NCBI RefSeq assembly: GCF_042650605.1
Contig: NZ_JBHSBN010000025.1
Location: 1-64,000 of the forward strand
DNA from: Micromonospora_J zhanjiangensis
GTDB lineage: Bacteria > Actinomycetota > Actinomycetes > Mycobacteriales > Micromonosporaceae
Direction of reading: 5' to 3'
DNA: 64,000 nt
Part shown: in pieces, positions 57,984 through 64,000 of the stretch
How the letters are laid out: each line of letters begins with the position of its first letter
How positions within the stretch are numbered: the stretch's first letter is position 1
The notes under the pieces: model-generated
The model's database searches: none
What the model was told of the DNA's origin: nothing
The model's input: only the letters and a program-made list of their open reading frames with translations
Position numbers and translations under genes: made by a program

Positions 57984-58858
57984 GCCGCACCGTCCGGTTC
58001 CGGCCGGGCCAGCCAGGAGCGGGTCAGCGCCAGGATCTCCCGGCCCTCCGGGTCGACGAACTTGCGGCCGGCGTACTCCCGGACCCAGTCGCCGGTCGGG
58101 ATTCGCAACGGCGGGTCCGGCTCGGTGAGCGCCCGCAGCACCACCTCGGCCACCTCGGTGGCGGTCTGCGCGCCGGGCCAGCCGGTCCGGACCACCCAGT
58201 CCAGGTACGGCTCCAGCACCGGCGCGTACGGGCCGGCGTCGGCCAGCAGCGACGCCCGGGTGACGCCGGCGTTGGCGGCGAACGCGGTCTCCAGCACCGG
58301 CCCCGGCTCGACCATCGTCACGGTCACCCCCACCCCGGCGGCGACCGGGGCGAGGCTCTCCATGAACCCCTCCACGGCGAACTTGGCCGCCGAGTAGCCC
58401 TCGTTGAACGGCTGGGCGATCAGACCCCGGCTGCTGCCGATGGTGACCACCCGGCCCCGGGCGGCCCGCAGGTGCGGCAGGGCGGCCCGGGTCACCGCCA
58501 CCACACCGAGGAAGTTCACCTCGATGCCGGCCCGGAAGGTCGCCATGTCGGTCATCTCGACGGTCGGGAAGGTGTTGGCGATCCCGGCGTTGTTGACCAG
58601 CGCGTCCAGCCGCCCGTACGCCGACACCACGGCCCCGACGCAGTCGGCGACGGATGTCTCGTCGGTGACGTCGAGCCGGCGTACGTCGATCTCGACGCCG
58701 GCCTCGGCGGCGGCCTCGCGCAGCCCCGCGGACCGGTCCGGGTCGCGCATGGTGGCGACCGTGGTCAAGCCGGCGCCGGCGGTGGCCAGCGCGGTGCGCA
58801 GGCCGATCCCGGACGAGCAGCCGGTGATCAGCACGACCGGTTCGGTGTCGGGCGTCAT
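57980..58858 (-). CDS. Short-chain dehydrogenase/reductase
   Basis: A 292-residue classical SDR. The cofactor loop is VLITGCSSGIGLRTALATAG, followed by DALVNNAGIANTFP; catalytic residues are Ser in VTIGSSRGLI and Tyr/Lys in EGYSAAKFAVEG. The second strand ends in MRDPD (not an acidic NADH marker), which favours NADPH. It would reduce a carbonyl or oxidise an alcohol in the pathway. ATG 58858 overlaps the MFS stop by 4 bases, and its own stop overlaps the thioesterase start. Confidence 0.88.
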   Translation of the reverse strand: MTPDTEPVVLITGCSSGIGLRTALATAGAGLTTVATMRDPDRSAGLREAAAEAGVEIDVRRLDVTDETSVADCVGAVVSAYGRLDALVNNAGIANTFPTVEMTDMATFRAGIEVNFLGVVAVTRAALPHLRAARGRVVTIGSSRGLIAQPFNEGYSAAKFAVEGFMESLAPVAAGVGVTVTMVEPGPVLETAFAANAGVTRASLLADAGPYAPVLEPYLDWVVRTGWPGAQTATEVAEVVLRALTEPDPPLRIPTGDWVREYAGRKFVDPEGREILALTRSWLARPEPDGAA

Positions 58859-60165
58859 GGCGTCCGCACGGGGGTGTCGTCGGAGTCGGCCGCGGCGGCG
58901 GCCCGTTGCTGCTCGCGGGCCAGCATGCGGTGCAGCGGGGCCAGCGGGACGGCCGCGAAGAAGGTGCCGATCAGCGTGCCGACCACCATCGTGATCCGGG
59001 TCGCGTCGAGGATCCCGAAGTCGGCGGTGAGCCACTCGACCATGACGCCGCCGACGAAGACGCTGAGCGGGATCACGCCCCAGGTGATGGTCCGGAAGGC
59101 GGCGTGCGAGACGGCCTGGTCGGCGGCCGAGACGCGGGCCTGCCGGACGGCCGCGGTGCTGACGTTGTACCAGACCATGAAGAAGCCGTAGCAGGCCAGC
59201 GTCGCGCCGATGACGACGGCGGACGGCAGCGCCGGCGCCGCGAGGATGCCCAGGCCGACCAGCGAGTGCAGGAAGATGGCCCAGGGCATCATCCGGGCCG
59301 CGCCGATCCGCCGGCTGACCCGCGGCGCCAGCAGGGTGCCGACCACCGCGCCGGCGGCGGCCACCGACATCGCCAGGCCCAGGGTGCCGACCGACAGCCC
59401 GAGCCCCCGGTACGCCAGCACCGGCAGCACGGTCACGAAGATCGGCCCGCCGATGTTGGCCAGCAGCGTGCCGAGCAGGGTGCCGCGCAGCACCGGGTCG
59501 GTCCAGTTCAGCCGGATGCCCTGCTTGAGCCGGGACCACATGGACTCCCGCCGGCCGGCGCCGCCACCGTACGGCTTCATGGCCCGGATGCTGCCGGCCG
59601 AGAACAGGAAGGTGACGGCGTCCACCAGCAGCGAGGCCATGCCGAGCAGTTGGTAGAGGCCGCTGGCGATGGCCGGCCCGATCACCTCCGAGGTGGTCCG
59701 GCTGGTCTCCAGGTTCGCGTACGCCCTGACCCGCCCCTCGGGGCGGACGATGGACGCGATGGTGGCGGTGTAGCCGATGTTGAAGAAGACCGAGGTCGCG
59801 TTCGACACCGCCACCACGACGAACAGCAGCGGTACGGAGAGGAAGTCCAGCCAGTAGGCGACCGGGAGCAGCCCGATCAGCAGAAACCTGACCAGGTCAC
59901 AGGTGATCAGCGTGGCCCGCAGGTCCCACCGGTCCACCAGCATCCCGGCGACCAGGCTGAGCAGCGGGATCGCCAGGTACTGCGCCATGCTGACCAGGCC
60001 CACCTCGAACGGCGAGGCGTGCAGCACCAGGATCATCACGGTCGGCACGACGAACAGATTGATCTTGTCGCCGACGTTGCTGACCGTCTGGCCGGCCCAC
60101 AGCAGGTTGAACTCCCGGCCGAGTGACTCCCGGCCGGCTCGGTCCGGTGCGGCTGCTGTTCTCAT
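58855..60165 (-). CDS. MFS transporter, likely product exporter
   Basis: A 436-residue membrane protein with about 12 segments. The N-terminus REFNLLWAGQTVSNVGDKIN and the loop AGMLVDRWDLRATLITCDLV are typical of the macrolide/drug exporter (MefA, TIGR00900-type) branch of MFS. Coupled to the ATP-grasp gene before it and the SDR after it by 4-base overlaps. In a biosynthetic operon this is most simply the exporter or self-resistance pump. Confidence 0.88.
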   Translation of the reverse strand: MRTAAAPDRAGRESLGREFNLLWAGQTVSNVGDKINLFVVPTVMILVLHASPFEVGLVSMAQYLAIPLLSLVAGMLVDRWDLRATLITCDLVRFLLIGLLPVAYWLDFLSVPLLFVVVAVSNATSVFFNIGYTATIASIVRPEGRVRAYANLETSRTTSEVIGPAIASGLYQLLGMASLLVDAVTFLFSAGSIRAMKPYGGGAGRRESMWSRLKQGIRLNWTDPVLRGTLLGTLLANIGGPIFVTVLPVLAYRGLGLSVGTLGLAMSVAAAGAVVGTLLAPRVSRRIGAARMMPWAIFLHSLVGLGILAAPALPSAVVIGATLACYGFFMVWYNVSTAAVRQARVSAADQAVSHAAFRTITWGVIPLSVFVGGVMVEWLTADFGILDATRITMVVGTLIGTFFAAVPLAPLHRMLAREQQRAAAAADSDDTPVRTP

Positions 60166-61169
60166 GCGGCGCCCGGCGCGGCGCCGGCCAGCCGGCGCGC
60201 GTGCCCCCGCCGGTACGCCTCGAAGCGCGCCCGGATCAGGTCCCGTTGGGTGCGGACCGCCTCCGGCGAGCCCGGGTCCGGGCACATGATGCTGCCGTCC
60301 AACTCGATCTCGGACAGCCAGAACCGCTCCCCGTCGTGCAGGAAGTCGACGCAGAGGAAGGGCACCGGCAGCTTCTCCGCCATCCAGGCGACCGCCTCGG
60401 TCAGCTCGTCGGGCAGCGGCGCGTACCGGAGTCGGCCGCCGGTGGTGAACTGCGGGTAGAGCGCGCCGTCGCCGGGCGTACGGACGAGCACGGTGACCGG
60501 TTCGCCGTCCACCAGGTGCACCCGGTAGTCCGCGGTGCCGGCACCGAGGTACGGCTGGAACACCAGCGTCGTGTCACCACCCTGGGCCAGGCTGAGCAGC
60601 CCCCGTACGTCGTGCGGGTCGCGGGCCAGGTTGATCCCCCGGGACGCGCACCAGCCGGCCGGCTTGGCCAGCGCCGGGTACGGCAGGTCCCGGATGGCCG
60701 CCTCGTACTCGTCGTAGACCAGGTCCCGGCCGGACCCGATCCGGACGGTGGGGATCGGCGGGATCGGGCAGTCCCGCAGGAACAGGATGGTGGCCAGCTT
60801 GTCGTTGCAGACCGCGGCCAGGGCCGGCGGGTGCGGCAGGTAGAAGCCGACCTGCTCCAGCACCGCGTAGAGGGTGAACTGGTTGAACACGTCCGCCGCC
60901 TGGTAGGGCAGCGAGTAGAGCGAGGTGACGAAGAGGGTGTCGGCCGGGGTGACCGGCTCGCCGTCGATGTGCACCTTCGGCGCGTGCGGGTCCAGCGCGT
61001 CAACCGTCACCGCCTCGGGGGCGACCCGGTCCCAGGACAGGTCGAGTTCCTTGGCCACCTCGACGTACGTGTCCCAGAAGGCCGCCGCCCACTTGGCGCC
61101 GGTCCGGGTCGACTCCCGGTCCGGGAACAGCCAGCACATCCGTCGTAACGTGGTTGTTTCCTCGGGCAT
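60162..61169 (-). CDS. ATP-grasp ligase
   Basis: A 335-residue ATP-grasp protein. Recognisable parts are YPALAKPAGWCASRGINLAR (ATP-binding strand with Lys), TTLVFQPYLGAGTADYRVHL, and LPVPFLCVDFLHDGERFWLS, then EIELDGSIM with the metal-binding Asp/Glu. ATP-grasp enzymes form amide, peptide or thioester bonds through acyl phosphates. The first half (FPDRESTRTGAKWAAAFWDT) is the variable substrate-binding region. It starts the five-gene minus-strand operon and may join two amino-acid-type building blocks of the product. Confidence 0.82.
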   Translation of the reverse strand: MPEETTTLRRMCWLFPDRESTRTGAKWAAAFWDTYVEVAKELDLSWDRVAPEAVTVDALDPHAPKVHIDGEPVTPADTLFVTSLYSLPYQAADVFNQFTLYAVLEQVGFYLPHPPALAAVCNDKLATILFLRDCPIPPIPTVRIGSGRDLVYDEYEAAIRDLPYPALAKPAGWCASRGINLARDPHDVRGLLSLAQGGDTTLVFQPYLGAGTADYRVHLVDGEPVTVLVRTPGDGALYPQFTTGGRLRYAPLPDELTEAVAWMAEKLPVPFLCVDFLHDGERFWLSEIELDGSIMCPDPGSPEAVRTQRDLIRARFEAYRRGHARRLAGAAPGAA

Positions 61170-61300
61170 CGTCCACCACTCCGCTCAGGACCCGGACACC
61201 GTCGCCGACGGCGAAACTCGCCGAATTCTGGCAACGGTTGCTACGGATCCGCTGCGAACCCGATACGGATCCACCAGCGGCGCCCGGCCGGCGGCCGCGC

Positions 61301-62914
61301 TCAGGCCACCATGTTCTGCTCGGTCAGCTCGGTCAGCCGCACGGTGCACAGCCCGTTGCGTTCGGCCCGCACGTCGGTCACCGCGAGCTGGGTGCCGGGG
61401 GCGAGGATGAACTCCTCCTCGCCGCTGAACGCGGAGAACCGGCGGATGCCGACCGCCCGGACCGGGGTCACCTCGAACAGCGTCCGCCGGCCCCGGCCAC
61501 CCATGAAGCCCTGCGCCACACCGAGCTTCGACGTGCAGGACGAGACGCCCCACCAGGTCACCGTCCGGCCGACCGGGTACTGCGCCCGCAGGTCCAGGGC
61601 CACCCCGCGCCACAACGGCTCGGTGCGCACCGGCAGCCGCGACACCGCCGAGAAGAGCAACCGCAGGTACGGCAGGTACGGGGCGATCCGGCCGCGGTCC
61701 GGGTTCCGCAGGGTGGCGTTGATCTGTCGGTAGAACGCCGACTCGCAGGTGTAGAGGTGGAGCGCCGCCGCCTCGGCGGCGGACAGCACGTCGGGCCTGT
61801 CGTCCGCCTGCTGGAGCCCGAACTCGTGCGACCGTTGCACCTGCCAGTCAAGGCCGGACAGCACCTTGGTGACCGGGGCGAGCGCCTGCGGGAAGTCCAT
61901 CAGCGGGGTGTCGAAGACGCCCGTGATGGCCGGCAGCGCCAGGCCCTCGTCCTTGACGCTGGCGAGCCGTTCCAGGTAGAGCTTGTGCAGCTCCATAGTG
62001 GACGCGATGAACTCACCCATCCGGCCGGCCGTGCCGGCCTCGGGACCGCCGACCCGGCCGCTGTTCCAGCCCTTGCTGGGCAACCAGTCGATGTCGTCGG
62101 CGCCGAGGCCGCGCAGGGCGTCGTTCACCAGGGCGAAGTGGTCCCCGTCGCAGAAGATGTCGCCCTGCGCGGCCGGGTTGGGGTGGTCGATGTGGCGGAC
62201 GGCCACTGCCGGGTACCGCTTCTGCAACCGCAGCACGACGTTTTTCAGGCTCCGGGCGTGCGCCCCCCACCAGGCGAACACCACGCCGCGGTCGGCCTCG
62301 TCGGTGGCGTGCTGCTTGGCCCGCAGGATCTCCTCGATCAGCCGCTCGACCACCGGCCGCCAGAACCCGGTGTGCTGGTCGGTGGCCAGCGCCCCGTCGC
62401 TGCTCGCGGTCAGCGCGGCGTTCAACAGCAGTACGCCCTGGGTGAGCATCGCCTGGAACCACTCCGGCGGCTGCACGGTGTCGTTCTTCCTCAGCAGGGC
62501 GCGGATGTCGGCGATCGGGGTCCTCTTGGGAATGCCGTACTTCCACATCGCCGCGGCCTTGATGATGCAGCGGATGCTGACCACCCGGCCGAACTGGCTG
62601 TCCTGCCAGTTGTGGAAGGTGTTGTCGAACATCGCGATGCCGGTGGCGCTCTCCGGCCGGGGGTACGGGTTCTGGCCGAAGACGACGACCTTCCACTTCT
62701 CGGGCGGATGGGGCTTGAGCGCCTGGAAAGTGAGTTCCCGCACCGGTACCACGTTCGGTCCGCGCCCGGGCCCGATGAACGTGGCCGCGTTCGGCTGCCG
62801 CTCGACGACCGGCTTCAGCAGCGGCAGCCACGGCTCGCCGCCGCCGGCGAAGAGTTCGGTCAGGGCAAGCGGGTCGTCCGGGTGGGGCGGCGTGGGAACG
62901 TTGCTGTCACTCAT
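61301..62914 (-). CDS. Uracil-DNA-glycosylase-fold domain fused to an ADP-ribosyltransferase (ART)
   Basis: A 537-residue two-domain protein. Residues 20-280 are a family 1 UDG-like fold: VVVFGQNPYPRPESATG at 77-92, where Ung has GQDPYHGP; VLLLNAALTA at 161-170; VVFAWWGAHARSLK at 211-224; DHPNPAAQGD at 243-252 (HPSPLS in Ung). The catalytic Asp is Asn82 and the motif His is Pro85, so normal uracil removal is doubtful. Residues 370-515 match the R-S-E class ART fold (PF01129-like): R436 in LWRGVAL, WWGVSSCTS at 454-462, and E-x-E at 499-501 in SGEEEFILAPGT. That class transfers ADP-ribose from NAD+ to arginine or similar groups. GGAG lies 6 bases before ATG 62914. Divergent from a macrodomain gene. 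Confidence 0.82.
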   Translation of the reverse strand: MSDSNVPTPPHPDDPLALTELFAGGGEPWLPLLKPVVERQPNAATFIGPGRGPNVVPVRELTFQALKPHPPEKWKVVVFGQNPYPRPESATGIAMFDNTFHNWQDSQFGRVVSIRCIIKAAAMWKYGIPKRTPIADIRALLRKNDTVQPPEWFQAMLTQGVLLLNAALTASSDGALATDQHTGFWRPVVERLIEEILRAKQHATDEADRGVVFAWWGAHARSLKNVVLRLQKRYPAVAVRHIDHPNPAAQGDIFCDGDHFALVNDALRGLGADDIDWLPSKGWNSGRVGGPEAGTAGRMGEFIASTMELHKLYLERLASVKDEGLALPAITGVFDTPLMDFPQALAPVTKVLSGLDWQVQRSHEFGLQQADDRPDVLSAAEAAALHLYTCESAFYRQINATLRNPDRGRIAPYLPYLRLLFSAVSRLPVRTEPLWRGVALDLRAQYPVGRTVTWWGVSSCTSKLGVAQGFMGGRGRRTLFEVTPVRAVGIRRFSAFSGEEEFILAPGTQLAVTDVRAERNGLCTVRLTELTEQNMVA

Positions 62915-63090
62915 CGTCGGCTCCGTGTCCTCTCAGCACATCCTGGTGCGCGTCCGGTGGGCCGGCGTCGCCCTCCGGCTGCCGCGAGACCTTATGCGAC
63001 AGCCCCGACAACACCCGCACCGCTTGTGTCGTACCGGGCCGGTAACGTGCGGACCGTCCAAGACCCCTCGACGACGACCGGAGTGAGCCC
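62915..63090. promoter_or_regulatory. Divergent promoter region of the ART and macrodomain genes
   Basis: A 176-base gap between two divergent starts, each with its own RBS (GGAG at the left, GGAGTGAG at the right). Both promoters must lie here, so the genes may be co-regulated. No clear operator palindrome was seen. Confidence 0.5.
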
Positions 63091-63768
63091 ATGTCCGTCC
63101 ATCCCGTACCGACCGGCCTGCGGGTGGTCCTCAGTGACATCAACGCCAAGGTGGTGCAGTCCTGGCTCGGCGCGTTCGCCGACAGCCCGGACGTGGAGAT
63201 CGTCAAGGGCTCCATCATCAACCAGCAGGTCGACGCCTGGGTCAGCCCCACCAACTCGCACGGCGCGATGAACGGCGGGGTGGACGCGGCCATCAAGCGG
63301 CACCTCGGCGCCGGCATCCAACTTCGCGTCCAGCGGGCCATCCGGGACCGGTTCGGCGGTTCGCTGCCGATCGGCAGCGCCGTCTGCGTGCCGTCCGGCG
63401 CGGCGAACCCGAAGTTCCTGATCTCGACGCCGACCATGCAGCAGTCGGTGGAGAACGTCCGCGAGACGTTGAACGTCGCACTGGCCTGCGCCGCCGCTTT
63501 CCAGGCCGTACACATGCAGAACCAGCGGGAGCCGGGCAGCATCGCGTCGGTGGCGCTGGTCGGCATGGGCGCGGCGACCGGCAAGGTGCCGCCGCAGGTG
63601 TGCGCCAACCTGATGTGGGCGGGCTACACCCTCTTCCACGACTACGCCTTCGACGACTACGACGAGCTGCGCAGCACGGTGACCGGGCAGCTCGGCGACA
63701 TCGAAACCCGCCCCGTCCATCAGCGGGTGCGTATCTCCCCGCCGGCCACCCGCCGCTCGCGCCACTGA
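63091..63768 (+). CDS. Macrodomain protein (ADP-ribose binding or hydrolase)
   Basis: A 225-residue protein that is nearly all macrodomain. The first ligand loop reads VEIVKGSIINQQVDAWVSPT, then NSHGAMNGGVDAAIKRHLG, equivalent to the NAANSxLxGGGGVDGAIH loop of ADP-ribose-binding macrodomains. The phosphate loop is ALVGMGAATGKVPPQV. An N-terminal strand pair (LRVVLSDINAKVVQSWLGAF) precedes it. Macrodomains bind or remove ADP-ribose from proteins or nucleic acids, as DarG does for DarT. Divergent from the UDG-ART gene, so it is probably its eraser, antidote or reader. Confidence 0.85.
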   Translation: MSVHPVPTGLRVVLSDINAKVVQSWLGAFADSPDVEIVKGSIINQQVDAWVSPTNSHGAMNGGVDAAIKRHLGAGIQLRVQRAIRDRFGGSLPIGSAVCVPSGAANPKFLISTPTMQQSVENVRETLNVALACAAAFQAVHMQNQREPGSIASVALVGMGAATGKVPPQVCANLMWAGYTLFHDYAFDDYDELRSTVTGQLGDIETRPVHQRVRISPPATRRSRH

Positions 63769-63869
63769 CCCGGCCGGCGGTGTCGCGCCGCCGACTCACC
63801 GGGCGGCGGGAACGGCCGGGTCAGCCGGCGGCGCGGGCCGCGGGGTCCAGCGGACGGCGAGCCGACGGA

Positions 63870-64000
63870 TCACACGGTGAGCAGGTAGTCGTCCGCCTCC
63901 GGGCTCCACTCCAGTCCGACCGCGCCGCTGGTGGCGGCCGCCTTGCAGAACTGCAGGAAACTGCGGTAGCCGAGCTTCTTCTCGCTGAAGTCGGGGCGTA
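63870..64000 (-). CDS. C-terminal LOTUS/OST-HTH domain of a probable NYN-type protein (partial)
   Basis: A frame enters from the right edge and stops at TGA (63870-63872). The last 42 residues include RPDFSEKKLGYRSFLQFCKA and GLEWSPEADDYLL, which is how OST-HTH/LOTUS domains end in bacterial NYN (PIN-like RNase) proteins of the LabA/DUF88 type. LOTUS domains bind RNA. The nuclease part is outside the window. It is convergent with the macrodomain gene and could belong to the same functional neighbourhood. Confidence 0.6.
   Translation of the reverse strand, partial: RPDFSEKKLGYRSFLQFCKAAATSGAVGLEWSPEADDYLLTV

Noticed and set aside
61301..62914. A housekeeping uracil-DNA glycosylase
   Set aside because: The catalytic GQDPYH motif is GQNPYP, the protein is twice the normal length and the second half is an ADP-ribosyltransferase.
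1..64000. tRNA, rRNA or riboswitch genes
   Set aside because: Both strands were read for tRNA-like cloverleafs and known leader motifs in the gaps between genes; none was convincing. A covariance-model search would settle this.

Overview
This window comes from a high-GC actinomycete. The gene set points to Micromonosporaceae (Micromonospora-like): XRE/DUF397 pairs, an F420-type LLM oxidoreductase, SARP and LmbU-type regulators, an SCO5389-family protein, many GTG starts and many 4-base ATGA/GTGA overlaps. This is inferred from gene style, not from a marker gene. No rRNA or tRNA gene was recognised.

Bases 1-11000 are an accessory, defence-like island. An ISL3-type insertion sequence ends at about 126 and truncates an XRE regulator. 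A nearly identical regulator locus recurs about 3.62 kb later, intact and followed by DUF397. Between the copies lie a RecF/OLD-like AAA ATPase and a convergent two-gene cassette that looks like a HicA-type toxin with a DNA-binding partner. The intact regulator faces three overlapping small genes, then a HsdR-type helicase-nuclease with no HsdM or HsdS, whose stop overlaps the start of a Ser/Thr kinase with a helical-repeat tail. Palindromic AGCAATGTC-CCC-GACATTGCT elements then flank an AbiEi/DUF559-type gene (11353-12243).

Bases 12500-36100 are mostly ordinary chromosome: a secreted GH5-CBM2 mannanase/cellulase, an F420-dependent LLM enzyme, a peptide deformylase, a decayed esterase-CBM2 gene, clpP with a PopR/ClgR-like regulator, a nuclease-fold phosphatase, a double PAP2 protein, a YihY protein, a diacylglycerol kinase, a Clp-N protein with an HTH partner, a PP2C phosphatase, phosphoketolase between two universal stress proteins, an acetyltransferase, a polar amino acid ABC importer, a two-component system and a FUSC transporter.

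Bases 36500-49000 hold a SARP-NB-ARC regulator with a LmbU-family protein, NAD(P)HX dehydratase, a Fur/Zur-like palindrome before an SCO5389-family gene, a metal-type permease pair, a HigBA-like pair, and a secreted protein made of two modules identical at the DNA level.

Bases 49300-61200 form a compact biosynthetic cluster. A SARP regulator leads a plus-strand operon (adenylation enzyme, carrier protein, FAD amine oxidase, acyl-adenylating ligase). This converges at a shared hairpin on a minus-strand operon (ATP-grasp ligase, MFS exporter, SDR, thioesterase, PaaK-like ligase). The content suggests an amino-acid-derived acyl-amide or small peptide; the product is unknown.

The most striking locus is 61301-63768: a uracil-DNA-glycosylase-fold domain with an altered catalytic motif, fused to an arginine-type ADP-ribosyltransferase, divergent from a macrodomain protein. 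Writer and eraser or reader of ADP-ribose are placed back to back, next to the end of a LOTUS-domain protein at the window edge.
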